Origin: Sandaracinaceae bacterium
Lineage (GTDB): Bacteria > Myxococcota_A > Polyangia > Polyangiales > Sandaracinaceae
Assembly: GCA_040218145.1 (NCBI GenBank)
Contig: JAVJQK010000144.1
Span: forward strand, 1 to 59,612
Length of the DNA stretch: 59,612 bases
Reading direction: 5' to 3'
How positions within the stretch are numbered: position 1 is the stretch's first letter; every line of letters starts with the position of its first letter. This document shows, in pieces, positions 1 to 12,600 of this stretch. A program made the position numbers and the translations under genes. A model generated the notes under the pieces. That model ran no database searches, had not been told where the DNA came from, and saw only the letters and a program-made list of their open reading frames with translations.

Positions 1-1058
<1,058 letters not shown>

Positions 1059-1059
1059 G

Positions 1060-2388
1060 TCAGAGCGACGAGACCAGGAGCTGCAGCTCTCGGGGCAACT
1101 CCGCTGCGCCGGTCAGCGCGGCGGCGCTCAGCTCGAAGCGCTCGTCCACCTCCACGAAGGCCACACGCACGCCGGCGCCGTACCTATCCAGCAACCCATC
1201 TTGCACGACCTGCGCGTGGTCCGGGCCGTCCGGGCGCGTGATGCGCGCGAACCAGATGCCGGCGCCGAGCACGTAGCCACGCCCCGTGGCCCCGAGCAGG
1301 CCTGCGAGCCACTCACGCTCCTCGCGCTGCGCGAGCCGCGAAGGGGGGAGCTTCGCCGCGAGCAGCACGGGGCGGAAGACGCCGCTCTGGTGAGAGGCGG
1401 GCGCGGCGGACGCCTGCACGATCCCCTGCGGCATCGTCGGCTGCGTGCCCGCGAGCGGGTCCCCACCGCGGGTCGGAGGCGCGGGACGCCAGCGCTCGAT
1501 GGGTCGCGACGCGGGGACGCCCGCCACCCTCACGCCGAGGGAGCGAGGCGTCGACCGACTCACCCCCCGCAGCACCGCGCGGACCTCGAGCACGCTCACG
1601 GGTCGGTTCGCGGCCTCCATCTCGAGCAGGGACGCGATCAGCCCCTGGAGCTGCCGTGGGATGGCCGCGCGGCCGCTCGGTGGCTTCACCCGTGGCGCAG
1701 GCTCCTGGACCTTGCGCAGGAGCGCGGCCATGCCCGCCCCCTCGAAGGGCAGCTCTCCCGTCAAGACTTCGTACAGCGTGGCACCGAGCGCATAGAGATC
1801 CGCGGCCGGCGTCACCTCCCCGCCGACGATCTGCTCGGGCGCCATGTACGCCGGCGTCCCGATCGCGACCCCGGTCGCGGTGAGCCTCGGCTGCTCGGGC
1901 GCCGTCGGCTTGGCGATGCCGAAGTCGACGATCTTCGCGGAGTACGCGCCGCGCGCGCGGGAGACCATGATGTTGGCGGGCTTCAGGTCGCGGTGGAGGA
2001 TGCCCGCGTCGTGGATCGCCTCGAGCCCCGCGCAGACGTCCCTGGCGATGTCGAGCGCCTGCAGCCAGTCCATCGCGTGCTCGCGCCGGAGCACGGCGTC
2101 GAGGGCCTCCCCCTCGAGCAGCTCCATCACGATGCACGGCTGCCAGCCGTCGAGCATCGCGCAGTCGAAGATCTGGACCACGTTGGGGTGGCGAACGCGG
2201 GCCATCGTCTGGGCCTCACGCAGGAACCGCTGCGCGAGGCCTTGATCGGTGTCGTCGTGGAGCACCTTGATGGCGACCGGCATCTCGAGCATCTGGTGCA
2301 CGCCTCGGTACACCTGCCCCATGCCGCCCTCGCCGAGGAGCCCCTCCACGCGATAGCGGTCGAGGATCACATCGCCCGCGTCGATCAT
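1060..2388 (-). CDS. Hanks-type Ser/Thr protein kinase
   Basis: A 442-aa cytoplasmic eukaryotic-like kinase that would phosphorylate Ser/Thr on protein targets. The domain fills about residues 10-275: P-loop GEGGMGQVY, VAIKVL lysine, catalytic HRDLKPANIM, DFGIAK and APE-type YMAPEQ are all intact, so it should be active. No membrane segment is visible, unlike most PASTA or sensor kinases. The C-terminal ~110 residues (ending in an ELPRELQLLVSSL tail) form an unrecognised domain. The ATG at 2388 overlaps the stop of the upstream gene by 4 bp (ATGA), so it is translationally coupled as the last gene of an operon with the two helical proteins encoded upstream. Confidence 0.93.
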   Translation of the reverse strand: MIDAGDVILDRYRVEGLLGEGGMGQVYRGVHQMLEMPVAIKVLHDDTDQGLAQRFLREAQTMARVRHPNVVQIFDCAMLDGWQPCIVMELLEGEALDAVLRREHAMDWLQALDIARDVCAGLEAIHDAGILHRDLKPANIMVSRARGAYSAKIVDFGIAKPTAPEQPRLTATGVAIGTPAYMAPEQIVGGEVTPAADLYALGATLYEVLTGELPFEGAGMAALLRKVQEPAPRVKPPSGRAAIPRQLQGLIASLLEMEAANRPVSVLEVRAVLRGVSRSTPRSLGVRVAGVPASRPIERWRPAPPTRGGDPLAGTQPTMPQGIVQASAAPASHQSGVFRPVLLAAKLPPSRLAQREEREWLAGLLGATGRGYVLGAGIWFARITRPDGPDHAQVVQDGLLDRYGAGVRVAFVEVDERFELSAAALTGAAELPRELQLLVSSL

Positions 2389-3599
2389 CGCTCTGCTCCG
2401 AGCCGGACCGGGAGGTCGGGGATCACCACGCGGCCCCCGACCAGCACGCTCGGGCGCCACGCGTCCATCGGGTCTCCGGGCCCCATCACCACGCCGCGAG
2501 ATCCGTCGGGCAAGACGACCCGCGCGCCGGGCGGCACCACGCCCTCCGCGTTGATCACGAGCCGGAGCCACGCGCCGTCCACCTCCTCGTCGCCGGCGGC
2601 CGCGGACAGCAGGTCGAGCTTGGTCAGCTCGAAGTCGACCCCCTCGGGGCGACGATCGCGCTCGAGGCGATACGTCAACGCGATGAGCTTCGCCGCAGGG
2701 AGGTCCTCCAGGCCCGTCGATGGGTCGTCGGGAGCGTCCTGGGAGAGCGCGCGCAGCAGGGCCACCACGCGGACGCGGTGCGGCGAGATGCGCCCGGTCG
2801 GAGGCGGCGTCTCGAGCGCCCGCGCGAGCGCGCGCGTGGCGGCCTCCGCGAGCGTGACGCCGCCGCGCTCGGCCAGCCCCGTCGCGGAGATCATCAGCGC
2901 GGCGTGCACGGTCGCGCGGCGCGCCGAGGTGGGCAGCCGGAGCAGGCTCATCGCGTTCTCGGCCAGGCGCGCGGCCGAGACGGCGCGCCGCGCGATCGTC
3001 CACGGGAGGTCGTTCGCCTCGAGCGTTCGCTCCGCCGCGACGCGGTGAGAGGCGAGCGCCCGCTCGAGGCGGCGCACGATGGCCAGGCCCCGACTCCAGC
3101 GCCACGCTCCGTGGCTCCCGAGCCCCGACGCGTCGGCGACGGCGAGCGAGACCTGGGTCACCGCGAAGATCTCGGGGTCGACCTCCTGCGACTCCTCCCC
3201 CCAGTCCGCCTGCGGGATCTCGCGCCAGCCCACGGACCGAAGGAGCAGCTCGTCGAGGGCCGACTCGCGTCCTCGCGCGCCGTCCGCCAGCGCGCCCACC
3301 AGAGCGGTCGCCTCCGAGACGCTCGGCTTGGTCGAGAAGCTGAGCTCGTGCGCGCCGAGCGAATGCACCGCCGCCGCGACCTCCATCGCGCGCTGGTGGG
3401 CCTCGAGGTCGAGCGGCAGGAGCTTCCGGTCGGCGAACACCGCCTCCCCCACGAGCTGCACGGCGAAGGGCGGGCTGGCGCCGCCGATCGCGTCGGCGAG
3501 GCGACCGGCGGCGGCCTCGGTGGACGGATGGGTTCGGCCGTAGCGGGTGGCCGCGCGCATCGCGACGAAGAGCTCGTGCATGACGGCGAGCTTGCTCAC
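2385..3599 (-). CDS. Signalling-type helical protein, possibly a degenerate HD-GYP-like protein
   Basis: A 404-aa protein. The GTG start at 3599 is chosen because it overlaps the upstream stop as GTGA. The N-terminal ~120 residues (YGRTHPSTEAAAGRL, then a GEAVFADRKLLPL strand pair) resemble the N-terminal domain of the upstream gene and of many deltaproteobacterial HEAT/HD-GYP proteins. The middle is helical, and the C-terminus (ARVVLPDGSRGVVMGPGDP, then RPSVLVGGRVV) resembles the beta tail seen after HD-GYP domains. The expected HD and GYP residues are absent, so it would be a non-enzymatic relative. The assignment is an inference from pattern. It sits between a related protein and a kinase, with 4-bp overlaps on both sides. 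Confidence 0.75.
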   Translation of the reverse strand: MSKLAVMHELFVAMRAATRYGRTHPSTEAAAGRLADAIGGASPPFAVQLVGEAVFADRKLLPLDLEAHQRAMEVAAAVHSLGAHELSFSTKPSVSEATALVGALADGARGRESALDELLLRSVGWREIPQADWGEESQEVDPEIFAVTQVSLAVADASGLGSHGAWRWSRGLAIVRRLERALASHRVAAERTLEANDLPWTIARRAVSAARLAENAMSLLRLPTSARRATVHAALMISATGLAERGGVTLAEAATRALARALETPPPTGRISPHRVRVVALLRALSQDAPDDPSTGLEDLPAAKLIALTYRLERDRRPEGVDFELTKLDLLSAAAGDEEVDGAWLRLVINAEGVVPPGARVVLPDGSRGVVMGPGDPMDAWRPSVLVGGRVVIPDLPVRLGAER

Positions 3600-5269
3600 G
3601 CCTCCTCCGGTCGGGGCGGGGTGGAGAGCGTCTTGCGGATGCGCTTGAGCGCGGCCCGGAGCTCGGGCGGCTCCACCAGCTCGCGCAGGCGCCACGCCGC
3701 GGCGCGACCCAGCCGCTCGGTGTCGCCGCGCAGCGCGTTGAGGGCGCTCAGCCGGAGCTGCGGATCCAGCCGCGTCGAGCGGCTCAGATCCACGAGGACC
3801 TCTCGCCCCTCGTCGTCGCCCCCGAGGTGGCGGCACGCCCGGGAGAACTCGCGTGGGTCCCACGGCAGGGTGTCGTGACGGCGCAGGAGATCGCCGAGAT
3901 AGGACCGGACCTCCGGCGCCGTGGAGTGGGTCATCTTCCCCACGAGCGTCGAGACGCCGTCGACGCTCTGTCGGGCGAGCCGCTCGATCGTCTGCTCGTG
4001 GGCGGGGAGCCGCTCCGGGTCCAGCGCCTCGAGCGCCGCGCTGGCCGAGGTGGGCGGCAGGAGCGCGAGCATGTCGGCGAGGAGCACGTCGAGGCCGAGC
4101 CCGATCAGCACGCGCGTCAGGGCGATGGCCTCGGCGGAGTCGACGCGCTCGGGCGCCCACACCGCGAGCCAGCGCTGCGGCTCGAACGAGTAGGCCAGCT
4201 GGGTCAGGAAGTAGCGGGCGTCCGATCGGGTGGCCCCTTCGGCGAAGAGCCCGTGGAGGATCTCGCGCGCCATCGGGACGGGCGCCACGCGGAGGAGCGC
4301 CCCCAGCTCATCGGCGCCGCGCTCGAAGCGCAGCCCCTCGACGATGGCCCCCGCGACCGCCTGGGCGTCGAGGGCCGCAGACACCCGCCGCGCGGCCTCG
4401 TCCTCGGCCGCGAGCAGCTCGGTCAGGAGCGTCAGCGCGCGCGCCTCGACGCGCTCGCGCAGCCAGGCGAGCAGGCGTCGCGAGACGTCGTGGGCGTCGG
4501 CGAGCGCGCGCAGCTCCGGCTGCTCGAGCACCGCGCGGAGCTCGGCGCGCGACCAGGTCGCCGGGTCGGAGACGCCCTCCTCCAGCGAGCGGAGGTCGTC
4601 CCCCGTCAGCTCGAAGCGGCGCGCCCGGGCGTCGTTGGCGTAGCGCGCGACGTCGACACCCAGCTCGGGGAGCAGCGCCGCTCGGTCCAGCTCCACGGCC
4701 GCGATCGGCTCGGTGATCCCGGTCGGGAGGGCGGCCGCCCCCCGGGCCGCGCGCACGCCTCGCTCCGCGTCGAAGGCGGCCTCCGCGTGCTCGAGCACCT
4801 CGACGAAGCTCGCGTGCAGCTCGACCTTCAGCCCCTCGGCGCCGTCCTCGAAGAGCCAGTCGCCGAACGCGCGCAGGCTCTCCTCCTCGACCTCGAGCCG
4901 CGCCAGCGCCTCCGCGAAGCGCTCGAGGTCGGGCGCCTCCACGGGCGGCGCGAGCGCGATCGAGCGGACGCCCACCATGAACGCGGGCAGCGCCCAGCGC
5001 GCCGTCTGCGCGTCGGCCGGCACCGCGAGTCGACCGTCGATCGAGATCCCGCTCGGGCGAACCTCGAAGGCGACGTCGGCGTGCTCGAGCCAGGCGCGAC
5101 GCAGGCTCTCGGCGAGGCGGCCCGTGGACGCTCCGCTCCGCGTGGCCCTCACGAGCGCGTCGAGCCCGCCCGCGATCTTGTGGCGGGCGCCGCGGGCGCG
5201 GGCCCGGACCGCCGACTGTTCGGAGTCGTCGGGAGGCTCGGAGGGGATGGTGGGAGACGCCTCGTGCAC
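3596..5269 (-). CDS. Alpha-helical (HEAT-like) hypothetical protein
   Basis: A soluble, strongly helical protein of ~557 aa, rich in Ala, Leu, Glu and Arg. The N-terminal domain contains a VRPSGISIDGRLAVPADAQ hairpin and an ALPAFMVGVRSIAL segment, matching the layout of the next gene's N-terminus. The rest looks like HEAT-type helical repeats. I favour the GTG at 5269: extending to a GTG at 5356 adds only a disordered Arg/Gly/Pro-rich stretch and crosses a perfect hairpin at 5351-5366 after nhaA. First gene of a three-gene operon ending in a Ser/Thr kinase; it may be a kinase partner or substrate. Function unknown. Confidence 0.75.
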   Translation of the reverse strand: MHEASPTIPSEPPDDSEQSAVRARARGARHKIAGGLDALVRATRSGASTGRLAESLRRAWLEHADVAFEVRPSGISIDGRLAVPADAQTARWALPAFMVGVRSIALAPPVEAPDLERFAEALARLEVEEESLRAFGDWLFEDGAEGLKVELHASFVEVLEHAEAAFDAERGVRAARGAAALPTGITEPIAAVELDRAALLPELGVDVARYANDARARRFELTGDDLRSLEEGVSDPATWSRAELRAVLEQPELRALADAHDVSRRLLAWLRERVEARALTLLTELLAAEDEAARRVSAALDAQAVAGAIVEGLRFERGADELGALLRVAPVPMAREILHGLFAEGATRSDARYFLTQLAYSFEPQRWLAVWAPERVDSAEAIALTRVLIGLGLDVLLADMLALLPPTSASAALEALDPERLPAHEQTIERLARQSVDGVSTLVGKMTHSTAPEVRSYLGDLLRRHDTLPWDPREFSRACRHLGGDDEGREVLVDLSRSTRLDPQLRLSALNALRGDTERLGRAAAWRLRELVEPPELRAALKRIRKTLSTPPRPEEA

Positions 5270-5350
5270 GCGCGTGACAACAGCACGTGGCGGGCCAGCG
5301 CGATGCGGGCCTCGTCGCGCCCGGATCGGCGACGGCCCTCGTCGGGCGGC

Positions 5351-5366
5351 CCCCACGAGCGTGGGG
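5351..5366 (-). terminator. Hairpin after nhaA (possible terminator)
   Basis: CCCCAC-GAGC-GTGGGG forms a perfect 6-bp GC stem 18 bases past the nhaA stop. There is no following T-run, so termination is only possible, not shown. Confidence 0.35.
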
Positions 5367-5383
5367 TCCGCCCTACAGCCCCA

Positions 5384-6616
5384 TCACTCCGCGGGGGGCG
5401 GGAGGGTCGAGTAGGAGACGACCAGCGGCGCGGGCGCGGGCTCGGGCTGGGCGGTCGACGGCGCGGGCGCGCGGACCCGGAGGACCCTCGCCGCGAACAG
5501 CACCAGCGGCGCCGCCCCCGCGCTGAGGAGCGCGCCCATCTTGGCCGCGCCCGCGGTCGCCACGTCTGCGTAGGCGACGCCGGCCACGAAGAGCGCGACC
5601 GTCAGGCCGATCGCCGCGGTGAGCCCAGCCACGAACAGGCTCCGGCCGTCCATGCCCTCGGGGAGCGGGAAGCCCGCGAGGTGCGCCCCCATCGAGCAGA
5701 CGTAGATGCCCACGGTCTTGCCGACCATCAGCGCGACGAGCACGGCCCAGCTGGCGTCTCCGACCACATCGAAGACCACGCCGGCGTTGGCGAGGCCGAA
5801 GGCGAAGAGGCCGAAGTCGACCGGCGCGTGGAAGAAGTGCTGGAAGCGGTTGAGCGTGTCCGACGCGTGCTCCTCGCTGACCGCGAACATGCCGTCGTCG
5901 TGGTCGGCGGTCGGCATGAACGGCACCACCGGGACGAGCGCGAGCGCCGGGTGCACGTGGGCCAGGAACAGCCCCGCCCAGCTGAGGAGCCCGGGCACCG
6001 CGAGGTACGCCCAGAAGCTCTTCACCCCCGCCTTGCGCATGCCCCAGGCCGCCGCCAGGCCCGCCACGACGAGGCCCAGGAAGGCGGGCTCCACGGGGTG
6101 ATGCGGGTCCGGGTAGAAGACACCGATGATGACCAGCCCGATCGCGTCGTCCGCCACCGCGAGCAGGAGCAGGAAGCTCACCGCGGGGTGCTGGCGCCCG
6201 AAGGCGAGCCGCGCCACGAGCCACGCGAGCGCGATGTCGGTGGCGGTCGGGATGCCCCAGCCGCCCGCGAGGTCCATGCGGCCGATGAAGTAGAGGTAGG
6301 CGAGGAACGCCAACACGGGGCCGACCACGCCGCCGACCGTGCCGAGGAGCGGGTTGACGGCCTTCTTCGGCGGGTTGAGGGAGCCGCCCGGCAGCACCGC
6401 CTCGACGATCTCGCCCGTCGCGATGCCGAAGAAGAGCACCATGAACAGGTCGTTGACGATGAAGTGCAAGGACAGCGGTCCGTGCTCGCCGAAGGGCGAC
6501 GCATGGATCAGCCACTCGTAGGACCCGGGATCCAGGTTGGCCCACACGAGGGCCGCGACGACACCGGTCAACAGCGGGACCGACAGGTCCCGCGCCTTCT
6601 TCACCACGTTCTGCAC
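5384..6616 (-). CDS. nhaA: Na+/H+ antiporter NhaA
   Basis: A 410-aa inner-membrane antiporter that exchanges cytoplasmic Na+ for external H+ in pH and salt homeostasis. About 11-12 hydrophobic segments are visible. The hallmark TATDIALA motif (Asp ~127) and the paired aspartates in LAVADDAIG (Asp ~156-157), which bind the cation in the family, are present. Length is close to the family norm, with a Pro/Ala-rich C-terminal tail. It starts at GTG 6616, preceded by a good AGAGGTGA ribosome-binding site. It lies 60 bp downstream of a kinase gene on the same strand, but a hairpin between them suggests separate or attenuated expression. Confidence 0.96.
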   Translation of the reverse strand: MQNVVKKARDLSVPLLTGVVAALVWANLDPGSYEWLIHASPFGEHGPLSLHFIVNDLFMVLFFGIATGEIVEAVLPGGSLNPPKKAVNPLLGTVGGVVGPVLAFLAYLYFIGRMDLAGGWGIPTATDIALAWLVARLAFGRQHPAVSFLLLLAVADDAIGLVIIGVFYPDPHHPVEPAFLGLVVAGLAAAWGMRKAGVKSFWAYLAVPGLLSWAGLFLAHVHPALALVPVVPFMPTADHDDGMFAVSEEHASDTLNRFQHFFHAPVDFGLFAFGLANAGVVFDVVGDASWAVLVALMVGKTVGIYVCSMGAHLAGFPLPEGMDGRSLFVAGLTAAIGLTVALFVAGVAYADVATAGAAKMGALLSAGAAPLVLFAARVLRVRAPAPSTAQPEPAPAPLVVSYSTLPPPAE

Positions 6617-6631
6617 TCGTTCACCTCTGAG

Positions 6632-6666
6632 ATTTCGCCCCCTATCTCTCGGCGGAGAGGGCGAAT
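6632..6666 (-). terminator. Hairpin between kinase gene and nhaA
   Basis: TTCGCCC and GGGCGAA arms enclose an inner CTCTC/GAGAG stem. It lies 11 bases past the kinase stop and before the nhaA ribosome-binding site. It could end the kinase transcript or modulate read-through into nhaA. Confidence 0.45.
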
Positions 6667-6676
6667 TCTTGAGGCG

Positions 6677-8422
<1,746 letters not shown>

Positions 8423-8518
8423 AGCGCAAGTTGCAGGCCAAGGTCACCCGCGGGAGGGAGTCTCTCCGCGTGGGTCTCCGCCGGAGGGTGCGCCCCACAT
8501 GTCGGGGGGTGCGCCCGC

Positions 8519-8893
8519 TCAACCGCCCGCGATGCGCTTCACCTCGTCCGCGAGCGACATGGGATCGAACGGCTTGGCGATGATGCCCGTCGCGCCGAGG
8601 TCGCGGTAGCGGTCGACCTCGTGCTTCTGGATCTTCGCGGTCATGAAGATCACGGGCACCGACGCGGTCTCGGGATCCTCCCGCAGGCGCTCGAACGTCG
8701 AGGGGCCGTCGAGCCCGGGCATCATCACGTCCAGCAGGACGACGTCGGGTTTCTTCTCCTTCGCGAGCAGGAGCCCCGTCTCGCCCGAGTCCGCGAGGAA
8801 GACCTCGAGCCCGCCCACCTCGGAGAGCGCGAGCTCCCCGATCGTGCGGATGTCCGCCTCGTCATCGATCAACAGAACGCTTCGAATGTCCAT
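8519..8893 (-). CDS. Stand-alone response regulator receiver protein
   Basis: A 124-aa single-domain CheY-like receiver. The acidic pair (LLIDDE), phospho-acceptor Asp (VVLLDVMMPGLDG), the Thr of IFMTAK and the Lys of AKPFDP are all present, so it should accept phosphate from a histidine kinase. There is no output domain, so it must act by protein-protein contact or in a relay. The ATG at 8893 begins exactly at the domain; the longer frame upstream is disordered and unlikely to be translated. It is divergent from the small gene at 9070. No partner kinase is adjacent. Confidence 0.92.
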   Translation of the reverse strand: MDIRSVLLIDDEADIRTIGELALSEVGGLEVFLADSGETGLLLAKEKKPDVVLLDVMMPGLDGPSTFERLREDPETASVPVIFMTAKIQKHEVDRYRDLGATGIIAKPFDPMSLADEVKRIAGG

Positions 8894-9013
8894 GTGGCTG
8901 CCCGGAGGATACCCGACCCACTCCGGCCGCGTCATCGGCCGCGGCCCACAGCCCGTCGGGTCACGCCCACGACCGCGCGGCGCGAGGGTTCGCAATCGTA
9001 CGGCGAGGGGCCT

Positions 9014-9027
9014 GGCACGCGACCTGC
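9014..9027 (+). promoter_or_regulatory. Sigma-54 (-24/-12) promoter of the 59-aa gene
   Basis: TGGCACG-CGAC-CTGC matches the consensus TGGCACG-N4-TTGC with one change; GG and GC are ten bases apart as required. The predicted start of transcription is about 9039, giving a ~31-base leader that includes the GGAGGGAG ribosome-binding site of the gene at 9070. Confidence 0.72.
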
Positions 9028-9069
9028 TCGGAGGACGTCCAGCGGCACGTCGCCGCGGAGGGAGAACAC

Positions 9070-9249
9070 ATGCAGGACACCATCAAGCAGCAGCTCCAGA
9101 CCCGCCTCGGCCTCAGCGAGGAGCAGGCCACGAAGGCCGCGCAGATCGTCATGGAGATCGTGCAGGAGAAGGCGGGCGAGAAGCTCGGTGGGGTCGCCGG
9201 CGCGGGCAAGGCGCTCGGCGGCATCGGCGGCCTCCTGGGCGGCAAGTGA
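9070..9249 (+). CDS. Small helical protein (59 aa)
   Basis: An ATG with a GGAGGGAG ribosome-binding site opens a 59-codon gene. The protein starts MQDTIKQQLQTRLGLSEEQA, forms two predicted amphipathic helices, and ends in a Gly-rich tail (GGVAGAGKALGGIGGLLGGK). The layout resembles short DUF2780/DUF937-like proteins, but I do not claim family membership. A strong sigma-54 promoter upstream and clean spacing argue it is real despite its size. Likely cytoplasmic; function unknown, perhaps stress-related given the company of similarly controlled CsbD and USP genes. Confidence 0.8.
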   Translation: MQDTIKQQLQTRLGLSEEQATKAAQIVMEIVQEKAGEKLGGVAGAGKALGGIGGLLGGK

Positions 9250-9302
9250 GCCCCCGCACCTTTCTTTTCATTCGCCTCGAAGTTGGGATCTGAACGAACG
9301 CC

Positions 9303-9530
9303 TTGGTGGACTGGCAGATCCGAGTCTGGTGCAAGCCGGAAGATTACTGGACCGTGTGGGAGGCCGCCGTCCGCGAGGCCAAGTACGCGCTCGACGGTGC
9401 GTCCATCGGGATCCCCTTCCCGCAGATGGACCTCCACCTCGACCGCGCCGTGGTCGACGCGCTCGGTGTGGCCAAGAAGGCCGGGCTGCCTGCCTTGAGC
9501 GTCACGAGCTCGAGCCCGGGCATCGCCTGA
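9303..9530 (+). pseudogene. Orphan C-terminal domain of an MscS-type mechanosensitive channel
   Basis: A frame of 75 codons starting at TTG 9303 or GTG 9306. Residues 5-45 (IRVWCKPEDYW, then IGIPFPQMDLHL) match the extreme C-terminal cytoplasmic alpha/beta domain of small-conductance channels of the MscS family, which normally follows three membrane helices and a beta domain. None of that is present upstream in any frame. It is either a 5'-deleted remnant or a small free-standing domain. There is no clear ribosome-binding site. A terminator hairpin follows directly. Confidence 0.6.
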
Positions 9531-9562
9531 GCCTCACACGGGCTGGGTGGGTGTGGGAACCC

Positions 9563-9605
9563 CGAGGGGTCGCTCCGATGCGTCGGGGCGGCCCCTCGCT
9601 TTTCC
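9563..9605 (+). terminator. Rho-independent terminator
   Basis: CGAGGGG and CCCCTCG arms form a GC-rich stem with a further internal pairing, followed by CTTTTCC. It lies between the MscS remnant and the convergent large lipoprotein gene and could serve both strands. Confidence 0.7.
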
Positions 9606-9606
9606 G

Positions 9607-12600
9607 TCAGAAGGACACGGGCCGCGGGTTGTTCTCGGTGCCCCCCGGCATGCCATCGCCGATCTGGCCGAACATGTCGTAGCCCCAGCACCACGCGCGG
9701 CCTCCCGGATCCACGGCGCAGGTGTGGTCGGCCGCCGCGCCCACCGAGAGCTGCGTGGCGTTCAAGGGCGGCTGCACCTGCACCGGCATCATGCCGGGCG
9801 GGAAGGTGCCGCCCTGGCCGAGCTGCCCGCGCGAGTTGTCGCCCAGGCACCACACCCGGCTCAGTGAGCCGAGATAGCAGGTGTGGTCCTTCCCGGTCCC
9901 GACCGCCGTGACGTTGATCGCCCCGCCGACGAGCGTGGGCTGCACGATCGACGACGGGCTCGTGCTGCCCGACGACTGCCCGGACCCGTTGCGTCCCCAG
10001 CAGTAGAGACGGCGCGCGGCGTTCACCACGCACGTGTGCCCGCCACCCGCCGCGATCGAGCGAGGGCTGGGGACCGCCGCGGTCGTCTGCACGGGCGTCG
10101 CGCTGTTCGTCGGCGCGCCGCTGGTGCCGAGCTGACCGTCGAGGTCGTTGCCCCAGCAATGGATCGTGTCGTCGTCGAGCAGGGCGCAGGTGTGGAACTC
10201 GCCCGCCGCGATCCCGACCGCGGTCCGCATCGCGGGCAGCGTCGCCTGCACGGGGATCCCGTTGTCGAGCGTGGTGGTCCCGTTGCCCATCTGACCGAGG
10301 TCGCCGCGGCCCCAGCACCACACCTCGCCCACCGAGGTCACCACGCACGCGTGGCTCCCGCCCACCGCGAGCAGGATCGCCGGGTCCGCGGTGAGCATGA
10401 CCGGGCCCGGGGTGGGCCGCGGTCCGCTGGGCGCGCCGTCTCCCATCTGTCCGTAGGAGTTCTCGCCCCAGCAGTAGGGCACGCCGAACTCCTCGAGCCC
10501 GCACGCGAACTGCAGCCCGGCCCCGACGCCGACCAGCGGCGGGGTGGAGGCCTGGTTGGGCACGGCGTGCGACATCGTCATCCCGTCGCCGAGCTGTCCC
10601 GTGCCGCCCTCGCCCCAGCAGGCCGCGCCCCCGTTCGCCCGGGTCGCGCAGGTGAAGTCCGACCCCGCGGCGATCACGGCGACGTCGTCGCAGTCGCCCG
10701 CGACGCAGCTCCCGGCCGCGCCGCACGACACCCCACACGCGCCGCAGTTGCCCGCGTCGGCGTCGAGGTCGGTCTCGCACCCCGGCATCCCGTCGCAGTC
10801 GCCCAGCGATCCGGTGCACATCGTGACGCACGCCCTGTCGATGCAGGCCGCGCTCATGCCGCAGCCCATCCCGCAGGTGCCGCAGTTCATCGGATCCGTG
10901 CGCAGGTTCGTCTCGCACCCGTTCGCCGGGGCGAGATCGCAGTCCTCGAAGTCCGGCGCACACCGGCACGTCCCGAAGTCGCAGAAGGCGTTGGCGCCGC
11001 AGGCGGTCCCGCAGCCTCCGCAGTGGCTCGGGTCCGAGTCGGTGAAGGTCTCGCACCCGTCCGAGGGATCCAGGTTGCAGTCGGCGCGGTCGAGCGGGCA
11101 GGTCCCGAGCACGCAGGTCCCGCCCGAGCAGAGGTTGTCGGGCGGGCAGCGGTTGCCGCAGCTGCCACAGTTCGACGCGTCGCCGTCGGTGAAGACCTCG
11201 CAGCCGTCGGACGCCACCATGTTGCAGTCCTGCGCGCCCGAGACGCAGACGCAGCTCCCCGAGACGCAGTTGGTGCTCGGCCCGCAGAAGACGCCGCATC
11301 CGCCGCAGTGGCTCGGATCGGTCGCCGTGTCGGACTCGCAGCCGTCTCCCGCGAAGAGGTTGCAGTCCTCTCTCCCGGGCGGGCACGTGCCGATCACGCA
11401 CGCGCCTCCCATGCACACGTTGTCCGGCGGGCACATGAACCCGCAGCCTCCGCAGCTCATCGGATCGCTGTCCGTCGCCGCCTCGCATCCGTTGGTCGGG
11501 TTGCCGTCGCAGTCGTCGAAGCCCGGGTCGCACATGTCCACCGCGCAGCGGAAGCCGCCGAAGGGGTCGGGCTCGCAGCGGGTGGTCGCGACGTTCGCGC
11601 CAGGCGTGCACGCGTTCCCGCAGGAGCCGCACGCCGCGGTGGTGTCCAGTCGGGCCTCACAGCCGTTGGCCGCCACGCCGTCGCAGTCGCCGAGGCCGGG
11701 ATCGCACGTCAGCGAGCAGGTCCCGCCGAGGCACTCGCTCCGCCCGCCGACCCCGCCGCCGCAGGTCACGCCGCAGCCTCCGCAGTTGCTGGGGTCCGAG
11801 TCCGTCTGCGTCTCGCAGCCGTCGCGCGGAGACCCGTTGCAGTCGTCGAATCCAGCCGCGCAGGCGTCGATCTCGCACGCGTAGCCCGCGCCCACCATCG
11901 CGCACCGGACGGTGTCGGCGCCCGGGAGGAAGCTGCAGTCGTTGCCGCAGTTGCCGCAGCTGGTGATCACGTCGATGGGCTGCTCGCAGCCGTCCCGGTC
12001 GTCGCCGTTGCAGTCGTCGAACCCCGCGACGCAGAAGTCGACGCGGCACGTGCCGCCGAAGCAGGCCGCCGCCGCGTTCGAGAGCGCGCACGTGCTGCTC
12101 GCGGGGACCTCGTCGACCGCGGAGTCGCAGTCCTGATCTCGCCCGTCGCAGGTCTCGGCCGCGGCGGGAGAGATGGCCGCGTCGCCGTCGTTGCAGTCGC
12201 CGCCCCGCGCGACGTAGCCCGCGATCGCGGCGCAGGAGACCATCGCCCCGCTGCTCGGGCTCCCGTAGCCGTCGCCGTCGACGTCGCGGAACCAGACCGC
12301 GTCGGTCGCGCCCTCGTCGACGATCATGTCACAGTCGTTGTCGCGGCCGTCGCAGATCTCGAGCGCCCCGCCGCCGGTCGCGGGATCCGCGTCGTCGCAG
12401 TCCTCGCCGAAGGGCGGACCGCACGCGAGGTCGACCACTCCGTCCCCGTCGTCGTCCTCGAGATCGTTCACCCCGACCCGGAAGTCCGCCGCCCCGTTGC
12501 AGTCGTCGTCGACGCCGTTGCACAGCTCGGCCGACGCCGGGTTCACCCCCGCCTCGTCGTCGTCGCAGTCGGTGGACAGGATGCTGAAGCCCGCGCCCAG

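Noticed and set aside
9040-9056. Second GGCACG just upstream of the 59-aa gene
   Set aside because: It is followed by CGCG at the -12 position, not TTGC-like, so it is not a promoter.
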